Shown: in pieces, positions 13,714 through 21,157 of the stretch
Position numbering within the stretch: the stretch's first letter is position 1
Layout of the letters: the number at the start of each line of letters is the position of its first letter
Origin: Sphingomonadales bacterium
GTDB lineage: Bacteria > Bacteroidota > Bacteroidia > UBA7662
Reading direction: 5' to 3'
NCBI GenBank assembly: GCA_016872225.1
Contig: VHAW01000011.1
Span: 1-23,033 of the forward strand
Length of the DNA stretch: 23,033 bases
Program-made: the position numbers and the translations under genes
The notes under the pieces: generated by a model
Database searches by the model: none
Told to the model about the DNA's origin: nothing
The model's input: the letters and a program-made list of their open reading frames with translations, nothing else

Positions 13714-14763
13714 TTAAATAATAAGTAACGCGTCTCCGTAAGCGAAGAATCGATATTTCTTAGCGATAGCTACCTTGTAAATCTCTCTCAAGAATTCCTT
13801 CCCCGCAAAGGAGGATGCGATCATAAGCGAGGTGGATTCAGGGAGTTGAAAATTGGTGAGCAATGAATCTGCTAATTTGAAATCGTGGGGGGGGAACATG
13901 TATTTGTCTGTCCAACCGGTGGTGGGTTTAACCTTACGGCCTGCGGACATGGAGGCTTCCAAGGCTCTAAGCGAGGTGGTCCCTACCGCACATACTCGAT
14001 GTTTTTGCTCCAAACTGCGGTTGATGGTTGCCGCAGCGATTTCGTCCACTTCGAAATATTCAGATTCTGGTTTGTGTTTGGTCAGATCCTCCACCTCCAC
14101 AGGCTTGAATACCCCTAAACCTACGTGCAGCGTTATTTGAGGTGCTTCGATCCCCAAGAGCTCCATACGCTTGAGCACAGCGGTGCTGAAGTGCATGCCG
14201 GCGGAAGGAGCAGCAACAGCGCCAACTCGGGAAGCAAAGATGGTTTGGTAACGGTTTTCGTCGTCGGGCTGCACTCCTCTGCCCAATTCCCTGGGCAATG
14301 GGGTCTCCCCGAATTGAAACAGGGCTTGACGATAGCCTTCGTTATCCCCGTCAAAAATAAACCGTATGGTACGGCCCCTAGAGGTGGTGTTATCGACGAC
14401 TTCGGCCACCAGTTCGTCGTTTTCTCCAAAGTACAATTTATTGCCCACCCGAATTTTGCGAGCGGGATCAACCAAGGCGTCCCACATCCGCATGCTGCCG
14501 TTGAGTTCCCTGAGCAGGAAAACCTCGATCATGGCCCCGGTTTTTTCTTTGTTACCATACATTCGGGCCCTGAAAACCTTGGAATTGTTCAGCACCAGAC
14601 TGTCCCCTTCTCGAAATATGTCCAAAATGTCCCTGAAATTCCGGTGCTCGATGGTTTGGGTTCTGCGGTCTACCACCATCATTTTGGAGTCGTCTCGGTT
14701 GGGAAGGGGCTTGGACGCAATGAGGCTAGATGGCAGGTCGAACTTGAATTCCGATAATTTCAA
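13714..14763 (-). CDS. queA: tRNA ribosyltransferase-isomerase QueA, TTG start
   Basis: This 349-residue enzyme transfers and isomerises the ribosyl part of S-adenosylmethionine onto preQ1 in tRNA, making epoxyqueuosine. Family motifs are FDLPSSLIASKPLPNRDDSK at the N-terminus, then DSLVLNNSKVFRARMYGNK, PSAGMHFS and HVGLGVFKPV. The start appears to be TTG at 14763: it gives the family-typical MKLSEFKFDLP, and an in-frame TAA lies six codons upstream with no ATG between. The next genuine ATG would remove conserved sequence. A perfect -7 element lies 30 nt upstream. terC follows in the same operon. Confidence 0.95.
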   Translation of the reverse strand: MKLSEFKFDLPSSLIASKPLPNRDDSKMMVVDRRTQTIEHRNFRDILDIFREGDSLVLNNSKVFRARMYGNKEKTGAMIEVFLLRELNGSMRMWDALVDPARKIRVGNKLYFGENDELVAEVVDNTTSRGRTIRFIFDGDNEGYRQALFQFGETPLPRELGRGVQPDDENRYQTIFASRVGAVAAPSAGMHFSTAVLKRMELLGIEAPQITLHVGLGVFKPVEVEDLTKHKPESEYFEVDEIAAATINRSLEQKHRVCAVGTTSLRALEASMSAGRKVKPTTGWTDKYMFPPHDFKLADSLLTNFQLPESTSLMIASSFAGKEFLREIYKVAIAKKYRFFAYGDALLII

Positions 14764-14793
14764 GGCTGTAGGGTGTTTTTAGGAAAGAAAACG

Positions 14794-14801
14794 CAAAGAT
14801 A
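14794..14801 (-). promoter_or_regulatory. -7 element of queA
   Basis: TATCTTTG (read 14801 to 14794) matches TAnnTTTG exactly, 30 nt before the TTG start. It lies back to back with the permease element at 14805-14812, so the two promoters share a core of about 20 bp. Confidence 0.6.
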
Positions 14802-14804
14802 ATG

Positions 14805-14812
14805 TAAACTTG
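14805..14812 (+). promoter_or_regulatory. -7-like element of the ABC permease
   Basis: TAAACTTG has one mismatch to TAnnTTTG and lies 21 nt before ATG 14834. It overlaps a TTG (14810) that would extend the frame, which supports ATG 14834 as the start. Confidence 0.4.
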
Positions 14813-14833
14813 GGGTGCCAATCCCCCAATCTC

Positions 14834-16105
14834 ATGGCTGTACCAAGCTCCCTTCGAATCTTGTGGTTTCCTCTAGTGGAGGGGTTCCGTATGGCCATGT
14901 TTTCCCTTTGGTCTAATCGCTTGCGTACATTTTTGTCATTGTTGGGCATTTCGATTGGGATTTTTACCGTGATTACGGTGTTTACCCTCGTGGATTCCTG
15001 GGAAATGAAAATCCGAAGCTCTTTGTCTAATTTGGGGAACGAGGTGATTTATGTGGAGAAATGGCCTTGGGCCTTCAATTCCGAGTACCCTTGGTGGAAG
15101 TACATGTCCAGGCCACAACCATCTTACCGAGAATTTCAAGAATTGCAAAAGCGCAGCAACGACAAAGCTGACATCGCCCTTTTTGTGGATTTCGAATTGG
15201 ATCGCCTCAAAGGTGGTCGCGAGGAATTGTCCAAAATCAAAGCTTTGGCGGTTAGTCAGCTCTATCCGGAGCTTCGCGAGTTTGAGCTGGAGAATGGGCG
15301 ATTTTTTCATCCATCGGAGTCCTCCGCTGGAGCCAGAGTGGTGCTTTTGGGGTCGGGTATCGCCCAAGAACTTTTTGGATCCCCCGAAAAAGCCCTGGAC
15401 CAAAAGGTTCGTTGCCTAGGTCAAAGTGCAACTGTCCTAGGGGTCGTCCGCAAGGAAGGCAACAACGCGATCAATACCAGCTTGGATGAAGTCATCTTGC
15501 TCCCAGTGAACTGGCTGCGCAAAGTCAAAGGTCAAAGTTTCGAAGACTTTTATCCTCTACTGATGGCTAAACCGAGGGGCAAAATTCCTTTTGAAGAGTT
15601 CAAGGCCGAATTGCGGGGCAAAATGCGTTCCATTCGCCGGTTGTCCCCACGACAAGAGGATAACTTCGCTTTGAATCAATTATCCTTTCTCGCTAATCAA
15701 TTGCAGGCAACCTTTGCAACCATAGGGATTATCGGTTGGATTATCGGGGGCTTCTCTTTGCTGGTCGGAGGATTTGGTATTGCGAACATCATGTTTGTTT
15801 CCGTTTACGAAAGGACCCCGCAAATCGGAGTACAAATGGCCTTGGGCTCGCGGCGCTCCTTTGTGATCCTTCAATTTCTGTTGGAATCGGTGGTCCTTAG
15901 TTTATTGGGTGGGATGATGGGCTTGATAGCGGTGGGTTTGTTGGTCGCTGTGTTGAATGCGGTGATGGATTTGGGGCTGGTCTTGATGTGGCATAATATG
16001 TTCAATGGAGCGGCAATCTCATCCTTTATAGGGCTGGTAGCTGGAATCTGGCCTGCATTGCGTGCAGGACGCATGGATCCTGTCGAAGCAATGAGACAGG
16101 TTTAG
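14834..16105 (+). CDS. ABC transporter permease, MacB/FtsX family
   Basis: This 423-residue inner-membrane permease has the MacB layout: an N-terminal cytoplasmic segment, helix 1 (LRTFLSLLGISIGIFTVITVFTL interrupted by polar ends, about 31-53), a large periplasmic MacB-core domain (about 60-280), then three C-terminal helices of the FtsX domain. The FtsX signature ERTPQIGVQMALGSRR followed by ILQFLLESVVLSLLGG is clear. It ends in DPVEAMRQV, typical of the family. Such permeases export lipoproteins, peptides or drugs with an ATPase such as LolD/MacB. No ATPase is adjacent; the one at 11341-12048 is a candidate partner. It converges on trkH with a 9-bp gap. Confidence 0.92.
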   Translation: MAVPSSLRILWFPLVEGFRMAMFSLWSNRLRTFLSLLGISIGIFTVITVFTLVDSWEMKIRSSLSNLGNEVIYVEKWPWAFNSEYPWWKYMSRPQPSYREFQELQKRSNDKADIALFVDFELDRLKGGREELSKIKALAVSQLYPELREFELENGRFFHPSESSAGARVVLLGSGIAQELFGSPEKALDQKVRCLGQSATVLGVVRKEGNNAINTSLDEVILLPVNWLRKVKGQSFEDFYPLLMAKPRGKIPFEEFKAELRGKMRSIRRLSPRQEDNFALNQLSFLANQLQATFATIGIIGWIIGGFSLLVGGFGIANIMFVSVYERTPQIGVQMALGSRRSFVILQFLLESVVLSLLGGMMGLIAVGLLVAVLNAVMDLGLVLMWHNMFNGAAISSFIGLVAGIWPALRAGRMDPVEAMRQV

Positions 16106-16114
16106 CGAAATTTG

Positions 16115-17917
16115 TTATCCAATAAGGACATGGGCCTTGGGATAGGTATAGGCTAGGTTCTCGTTTTTGGAAGCCAAAGCGAAAGCCAAGGTCAAGGTAC
16201 CTACCCTCCCTACATACATGGATAACATCAGTATGGCTCTGCCCACCTGTCCCATTTCCATGGTGGGTCCACGGCTGAGTCCTACGGTGCAGAAGGCAGA
16301 GACTTCCTCAAAAACCAGGTCTAGAATTGGAATTTCAGGTTCGAGTATAGCCAAAACAAAGCTGCATCCAAAAATATAGGTGGCCGCAAAGAAGAAAATG
16401 GTGTAGGCCTTGTGGAGCAAATCAAAAGGAATAGAACGACCTCCTAATTCCAATTGTCTTTTGTTACGAATGGTGGACCAAACCGCCAAAACAAGGATGG
16501 TAAAGGTGGACGTTTTGATCCCTCCGGCGGTGGAGCCGGATCCTCCTCCGATGAACATCAGGAATATGATCAAAAAGCATGTCGGAATACTGAAAGCCAT
16601 AACATCCAAGGTATTGAACCCAGCGGTTCTGGCTGCTGTCGAAGCAAAAAATGCATCCACCCATGCAAGGAATCCTATATGATGAGTGAGGGTGCCTCCG
16701 GGCCTTTGTTCTAGGAGCATAAAGCCGATGGTGCCGATTAGCAAGAGGACGACCGCGGTCCATATCGAAATACGGGTGGATAATTTCCACTTCTTCCAGG
16801 GGGCATTCAGACGGGCTTGAATTTGACGCAACCCAAACAAATCTCGCAGAACCGGGAAGCCCAGACCGCCCAATATGATTAGCAAGGCTATCAAGATGCG
16901 CATAAGGGTGGCATGGTGGAGAAAAGGTTCGGCCAAGCCTAGCTTATAAAGAGTGAACCCAGCATTGTTAAACGCGGATACGGCATGGAAAATAGAATGA
17001 AAGGCCTTGTCTGCGGAATTGAAATACATGGGGGACTCTAAGGGCCAAGACAGGTATATCAAGGATGCACCCCCTAATTCTAGGAATATGGAGTAGAAGA
17101 TAATTTGACCAAGGAGCTTTTTGGCATCGAAGAGGTTTTCTTCGGACATAAAGTCTTTGATCATGGCCTGATGGGAAATGCCCACGCCTTTCTTCAGGAA
17201 TAAAGCGAAGAAGGTCGCAAAAGTAAGGATGCCGATGCCACCCAATTGAATCAAAGCGAGCAGGACACATTGCCCTTTGAATGTTAGTACCGTACCGATA
17301 TCAATCGTACTAAGCCCGGTAACGCAGGTTGCCGATACGGAGGTGAATAGCGCGTCAGCAAAGGGTAAATGCCCGGGTATGTTGCTCATTTGAGGCAACA
17401 TCAGCAATCCCGTCCCTATACCAATCAGGATCAGGAACGAAACCAAAAGGGTCATTGCGGGCTTAAGCCGTACGGTGACCACCGAATTGCTGAGCCGGAT
17501 CAGCTCTTGACCGGCGAGACCAATGGCTAGCGTATGCACAAACCAGGCATAGGGCAGCAATTCACTATGACTTTGGGCATTCTCAGCAAACCAAGAGCTT
17601 CCCAACATTTCCCACAATCCTTCAGCGCACCATAATCCTAGGAGCAGGGTTTCGAGCGAGGACGTCTGAAGGAAATTTCTTTCGAATTGGGCATAGAGCC
17701 AACGAATAACAAAACTTAATACAAAAATCCCCATCAGTGAATTTTGCGATTTGATGACTTCAAATTGGTCTTCCACGGTGAGCGGATAGCCAAAGTAATA
17801 AACCATCAATGTGATGGAGGCTAAAGTGCCCAGCGTACGAATCCAAATCAGGACTCGAAGTACCGGTTTTTCGATCCGAAGCAATTGCAGAAATCCAAAA
17901 GACTGAAACAAGGACAT
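16115..17917 (-). CDS. trkH: K+ uptake channel subunit, TrkH/KtrB family
   Basis: This 600-residue membrane protein forms the potassium pore of a Trk/Ktr system. The four selectivity loops can be read: TCVTGLST, FNNAGFTLY, ARTAGFNT and CTVGLSRG. About four extra hydrophobic segments (residues about 20-160) precede the TrkH core, giving a longer N-terminus than KtrB, a form I associate with Bacteroidota. The glycine-rich GGGSGSTAGGIKTST stretch before the final loop is conserved. The regulatory TrkA/KtrA subunit is not in the window. ATG 17917 is the first start in frame. It may be the last gene of the leftward run from dnaB, though it has a possible promoter of its own. Confidence 0.94.
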   Translation of the reverse strand: MSLFQSFGFLQLLRIEKPVLRVLIWIRTLGTLASITLMVYYFGYPLTVEDQFEVIKSQNSLMGIFVLSFVIRWLYAQFERNFLQTSSLETLLLGLWCAEGLWEMLGSSWFAENAQSHSELLPYAWFVHTLAIGLAGQELIRLSNSVVTVRLKPAMTLLVSFLILIGIGTGLLMLPQMSNIPGHLPFADALFTSVSATCVTGLSTIDIGTVLTFKGQCVLLALIQLGGIGILTFATFFALFLKKGVGISHQAMIKDFMSEENLFDAKKLLGQIIFYSIFLELGGASLIYLSWPLESPMYFNSADKAFHSIFHAVSAFNNAGFTLYKLGLAEPFLHHATLMRILIALLIILGGLGFPVLRDLFGLRQIQARLNAPWKKWKLSTRISIWTAVVLLLIGTIGFMLLEQRPGGTLTHHIGFLAWVDAFFASTAARTAGFNTLDVMAFSIPTCFLIIFLMFIGGGSGSTAGGIKTSTFTILVLAVWSTIRNKRQLELGGRSIPFDLLHKAYTIFFFAATYIFGCSFVLAILEPEIPILDLVFEEVSAFCTVGLSRGPTMEMGQVGRAILMLSMYVGRVGTLTLAFALASKNENLAYTYPKAHVLIG

Positions 17918-17938
17918 AGGCGGATTTTACAGTAACCT

Positions 17939-17946
17939 CAAAGGCA
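17939..17946 (-). promoter_or_regulatory. -7-like element of trkH
   Basis: TGCCTTTG (read 17946 to 17939) has one mismatch to TAnnTTTG and lies 21 nt before the trkH ATG. There is no clear -33. Weak. Confidence 0.3.
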
Positions 17947-18012
17947 GGGTATCAAAAGTTGTTGAAATAAGGAGACGGGTAACCCAAGCGGTATCCAGAA
18001 TAAGAAATGATG

Positions 18013-19002
18013 TCATGAAGGAATGCGTTGTTTCGGATAGGCTGGAATTGTTTGGGATGCGCGGATTTGTGCTATGGTGACAGGACGAGTGCCGGAATGT
18101 TCGCAAGCTAAGCCTCCGCATAAATTGGCCAAGTCAGCAATTTGCATAGAGCATAGGCCTAAAGCCAAACCACAGGCCGCCGCGGCAATTACCGAGTCCC
18201 CTGCACCGCATACATCGACCACGTTGCGTGGATTTCCTTTTCTTCGAAACCATCCTTCTTGGTTCATCACCGCTATTCCTTGTTCGCCGAGAGTTACCAT
18301 CAAGATCCTACAACCCAATCGATTTCTAGTTTCCGCACAGGCCTCTTCAAGATCATTACCTTCCAGCGATACAGGACGGCCAAGGGCCTGTTCTAACTCT
18401 TTGAGGTTTGGTTTGAACAAATCCACTCCTTGGTACAGCCAGAAATGGTCTTTTTTGGGATCCACCGCAACGGGGATACAGTGCTGTTGGCACAAGGAAA
18501 TTAAATCCTTGATATTGGACGCATTGAAATAGCCTTTATCGTAATCCTGCATAACCACGGCATTGCAATTGCTCAATAATTCTTCCAAAACCCCCGATTG
18601 TTGTTCAATCAATTCCCGACGGATTGGAATACGGCTTTCGTGATCAACGCGCAAAAGATGCTTTGAACCGTTGAGATACCGGGTTTTGTGGGTTGTTGGA
18701 AAATCCAACAATTCCATAATGCCCTGATCCGATATTTTATTTTGTTGCAACAATTCACGAAGCAAAAGCCCGGGTTGGTCTTTTCCAATCCAGCCGGTCA
18801 GCCCGACTTGGGCTCCTAAACCTTGGATATTCAACGCTACGTTGGCGGCACCTCCGGCGCTATCCATCCTGCTTTCCCAATCCAATACATCCACAGGCGC
18901 TTCAGGGGATCTGCGGTGCACCGTACCCGTGCAACAGGTGTCCAGCATTAAGTCGCCGGCAACCACCAACTTGATTCGCTTAAAGTCAGGAACGAGGCCC
19001 AA
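18013..19002 (-). CDS. rfaE1: PfkB-family sugar kinase, RfaE domain I (heptose-7-phosphate kinase)
   Basis: This protein belongs to the ribokinase/PfkB fold. It most resembles RfaE/HldE domain I, which phosphorylates D-glycero-D-manno-heptose 7-phosphate on the way to ADP-heptose for lipopolysaccharide core. Visible motifs are VVAGDLMLD at the N-terminus, GGAANVALNIQGLGAQV, AVDPKKDHFWLYQG and the C-terminal anion hole with catalytic Asp, VDVCGAGDSVIAAAA. The nucleotidyltransferase domain II is absent, as in organisms where it is a separate gene. No ATG lies in a suitable place. TTG 19002 gives a family-like N-terminus of about 330 residues and overlaps the aminotransferase end by 17 nt. The frame is open to 19137, so the start is uncertain. 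Confidence 0.85.
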   Translation of the reverse strand: MGLVPDFKRIKLVVAGDLMLDTCCTGTVHRRSPEAPVDVLDWESRMDSAGGAANVALNIQGLGAQVGLTGWIGKDQPGLLLRELLQQNKISDQGIMELLDFPTTHKTRYLNGSKHLLRVDHESRIPIRRELIEQQSGVLEELLSNCNAVVMQDYDKGYFNASNIKDLISLCQQHCIPVAVDPKKDHFWLYQGVDLFKPNLKELEQALGRPVSLEGNDLEEACAETRNRLGCRILMVTLGEQGIAVMNQEGWFRRKGNPRNVVDVCGAGDSVIAAAACGLALGLCSMQIADLANLCGGLACEHSGTRPVTIAQIRASQTIPAYPKQRIPS

Positions 19003-20278
19003 GGGAATGTTGGGTATGGAGTTGTTGAAGGGCGATGCGAATACGGGCAACCGCTTCCTTGATCTTAACTTCTGAACAGGCAATGGAGAGCCGAATGCAT
19101 TCTGGTGAGCCGAATGCATCCCCGGAAACTGTAGCAACCCGGGCTTCTTCCAGAAGGAACTCGGTCATGCGTTCGGCATTGCCAATAGGTTTGCCTTGCC
19201 ATTGCGCCGTAAACCAATAGGCTATGTTTGGAAACAAATAAAAGGCTCCTTCCGGGACCGGGCAATCCCAGCCGGGAAGGTCGGCGGTTTCGGCAATGGC
19301 TAAATCTCTGCGCTGACGAAAGGTTTTGCACATTCGGTGGGTATCGTCCATAGGTCCATTCAAGGCAGCTAAGGCGGCACGCTGCGCAATGGAGCAAGTT
19401 GCCGAGGTGAATTGCCCTTGGAGTTTCACGCAGGCGTTGGCTACCTCCGGCGGTGCTACCGCATAACCCAATCGCCAACCCGTCATGGCAAAACCTTTGG
19501 ACATGCCATTTACGACCACCGTTCGCGAAGCCATGCCTTCGCATTGCACGATGCTGCAGTGTTTCTCCTTGAAGCGAATATGTTCATAGATTTCGTCTGA
19601 AACCACCAGAATCTCAGGGTGCTTTCGTAACACAACTGCCCATGCTTCCAGTTCTTCCTGCTTTCGTAACACAACTGCCCATGCTTCCAGTTCTTCCTGG
19701 CGCATAGTGGCTCCGCTGGGATTGCATGGGGAAGAAAAGAGGAGCATGCGTGTTCGCGGTGTGATAGCTGCTTCCAGCGCTTGAGCTGAGATTTTGTAGC
19801 CGGATTCTGCGCTGGAAGGAAGGATCACTGCTTTGGCTTCGGCCATTTGGATCATGCCTGTATAACTCACCCAATACGGGGCAGGAAGTAGAACCTCATC
19901 ACCGGGATTGAGCACCGCCAGTAACACATTGATCAAACTTTGCTTGGCTCCCGTACTGAAGATGACCTGTTCTAGTCGAACCTGCCACTGCAGTTCATTT
20001 TCCATTTTGCGAACGACAGCCTGTCGCAGGTCGGTATATCCCGCCACGGGGGTGTATTGGGAATAATTGTCGTGAACAGCTTGGCAAGCGGCTTCTTTAA
20101 TATGTGCTGGGGTCTCAAAATCAGGTTCACCCAGACTCAGGTTGATGATATCAAATCCTTGTTCTGCCAGGGTTCGACTTCGAGCGGCCATGGCCAGCGT
20201 TTGGGATTCTTCCAGCTCCGCAACGCGCTTAGAGGTCCATTGCAGGTTTTCGGCGTGAGGAGAAGTCTGACTTGGCAT
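18986..20278 (-). CDS. aspC: Class I aspartate aminotransferase with an internal 13-residue duplication
   Basis: This 430-residue PLP enzyme belongs to the prokaryotic aspartate aminotransferase group, which interconverts aspartate/oxaloacetate and glutamate/2-oxoglutarate. Motifs are INLSLGEPDFETP near the N-terminus, SSPCNPSGATM, VSDEIYEHI (D228) and the PLP lysine in SKGFAMTGWR (K261). Residues QEELEAWAVVLRK occur twice in tandem (194-206 and 207-219), encoded by an exact 39-bp DNA duplication; relatives have one copy before HPEILVVSDEIYE. The insert lengthens a surface helix between the substrate loop and the PLP-binding strand, so activity may be retained but is not certain. It follows ung with a 55-bp gap holding a repeat and a promoter. 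Confidence 0.9.
   Translation of the reverse strand: MPSQTSPHAENLQWTSKRVAELEESQTLAMAARSRTLAEQGFDIINLSLGEPDFETPAHIKEAACQAVHDNYSQYTPVAGYTDLRQAVVRKMENELQWQVRLEQVIFSTGAKQSLINVLLAVLNPGDEVLLPAPYWVSYTGMIQMAEAKAVILPSSAESGYKISAQALEAAITPRTRMLLFSSPCNPSGATMRQEELEAWAVVLRKQEELEAWAVVLRKHPEILVVSDEIYEHIRFKEKHCSIVQCEGMASRTVVVNGMSKGFAMTGWRLGYAVAPPEVANACVKLQGQFTSATCSIAQRAALAALNGPMDDTHRMCKTFRQRRDLAIAETADLPGWDCPVPEGAFYLFPNIAYWFTAQWQGKPIGNAERMTEFLLEEARVATVSGDAFGSPECIRLSIACSEVKIKEAVARIRIALQQLHTQHSLGPRS
19622..19699 (-). repeat. Perfect 39-bp tandem duplication inside the aminotransferase gene
   Basis: Bases 19622-19660 and 19661-19699 are identical over 39 bp. As 39 is a multiple of 3 the frame is kept, and the protein repeats QEELEAWAVVLRK. 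Zero divergence at synonymous sites means the duplication is very recent or kept uniform. Confidence 0.97.
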
Positions 20279-20290
20279 CGCTTTGGATGA

Positions 20291-20342
20291 GGTTCAAAAG
20301 TTTTGAGTGGTGTTCAAAGTCTTTGACTTAGGCTCAAAGATA
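20291..20342. repeat. 20-bp-period repeat with twin palindromes before the aminotransferase
   Basis: The half-site TCAAAR recurs at 20294, 20314 and 20334, exactly 20 bp apart. Two copies form 13-bp palindromes, TCAAAAGTTTTGA (20294-20306) and TCAAAGTCTTTGA (20314-20326), with centres at 20300 and 20320. The third half-site overlaps the ung stop codon and the -7 element at 20335-20342. On the aminotransferase mRNA both palindromes would lie in the 5' leader. This looks like a two-site operator or a duplicated promoter fragment. Confidence 0.65.
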
Positions 20343-21044
20343 GGATGCGAGGAACCGATTGGCCTTGGAAAAGTGCCTGCAATCGAGGAATCCTCGATAT
20401 GCCGAGAGCGGAGATGGATGGGGAGCTTTAAGAACGAGATGGTAGGAGGAGGACTCGTTCTCGGAACGATCTGTCCAATGGTTTTGGGCACCCTTACCCC
20501 ATAGCATCCAAACCATGCCGTTTGTGGAGGACTGCAAGGCGCGAATAACTCCATCGGTCCAAGCCGACCAACCCCAGTGTCGATGAGATCCGGGCCGTCC
20601 ATTTTCCACGGTGAGTACGTCGTTGAGCAGGAGGACACCTTGTCCAGCCCATTGTTCTGGTTCGCCCGAACACCATGATATGGGTCTGTGCATGAGGGAT
20701 TCTATGCCCTCGGAACGGCATGCGAGCAAGTCGTTTTCGATGGCTTTGCGGATATTTTGCAATGAGGGAGGGGGAGGAATATCTCGGCCCACCGCAAAAG
20801 CCAATCCGTTGGCTTGACCGGGACCGTGATAGGGATCTTGACCAAGGATTACCACCTTGACGCTATCCGGTTGGACCAATTCATAGGCTCTAAAAAGACG
20901 ATTCGGTTCGGGATATACCTCTATTCCGATGTTTAAAGTTTGGCGGAGATGTTCCAAAGGTTTTTCCAGCAAATTTTTTGACGTAGGTCCCAAGAAATCC
21001 TCCCAAGGTGACGGTAGGGTGATGGCTTGGAGGGGCTGGGACAT
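20334..21044 (-). CDS. ung: Uracil-DNA glycosylase, family 1
   Basis: This 236-residue DNA repair enzyme removes uracil from DNA. The family 1 water-activating motif GQDPYHGPGQANGLAF contains catalytic D70. The uracil-binding strand and the minor-groove loop HPSPLSAYRGF contain H209. The middle motif LLLNDVLTVENGRPGSH is present with small changes. The loop between ENDLL and EQWAGQGVLLLN (about 106-131) looks longer than in typical Ung proteins. ATG 21044 is the first start in frame. It lies downstream of dnaB on the same strand, with 175 bp between, including the detached dnaB tail. Confidence 0.97.
   Translation of the reverse strand: MSQPLQAITLPSPWEDFLGPTSKNLLEKPLEHLRQTLNIGIEVYPEPNRLFRAYELVQPDSVKVVILGQDPYHGPGQANGLAFAVGRDIPPPPSLQNIRKAIENDLLACRSEGIESLMHRPISWCSGEPEQWAGQGVLLLNDVLTVENGRPGSHRHWGWSAWTDGVIRALQSSTNGMVWMLWGKGAQNHWTDRSENESSSYHLVLKAPHPSPLSAYRGFLDCRHFSKANRFLASYL
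20335..20342 (-). promoter_or_regulatory. -7 element of the aminotransferase gene
   Basis: TATCTTTG (read 20342 to 20335) matches TAnnTTTG exactly and overlaps the ung stop codon. It would start a transcript about 50 nt upstream of ATG 20278, with the twin palindromes in the leader. Confidence 0.5.
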
Positions 21045-21079
21045 CTAAACCTATGGAAGTGACCGGACTTGGGATTGGA

Positions 21080-21157
21080 TTAGAAGGGTGGAACCTCAGT
21101 TTCCATATCGTTCAATCGCGATGGAAAGGTGCGGTCACCGCTAGCGTAAGGATCGTT
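21080..21157 (-). pseudogene. Detached ancestral C-terminal tail of dnaB
   Basis: If one 77-bp copy is removed, the dnaB frame continues from HEP straight into 25 further codons (NDPYASGDRTF ... LNDMETEVPPF) and a TAA at 21082-21080. The ending resembles the acidic -PF tails I know from Bacteroidota DnaB proteins. In the present sequence this stretch is out of frame with dnaB, separated by the second copy, and has no start of its own. Confidence 0.75.

Noticed and set aside
16775..16783. A further GGTGGATAA matching the DnaA-box-like sites
   Set aside because: It is a single copy inside trkH coding sequence with no neighbours at 21-bp spacing, and a one-mismatch 9-mer is expected by chance.
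19086..19122. Imperfect 19-bp direct repeat containing GAGCCGAATGCAT inside the aminotransferase gene
   Set aside because: The period is not a multiple of 3, yet the encoded segment GDAFGSPECIRLS has the normal family length and spacing, so there is no insertion. The similarity comes from codon choice.
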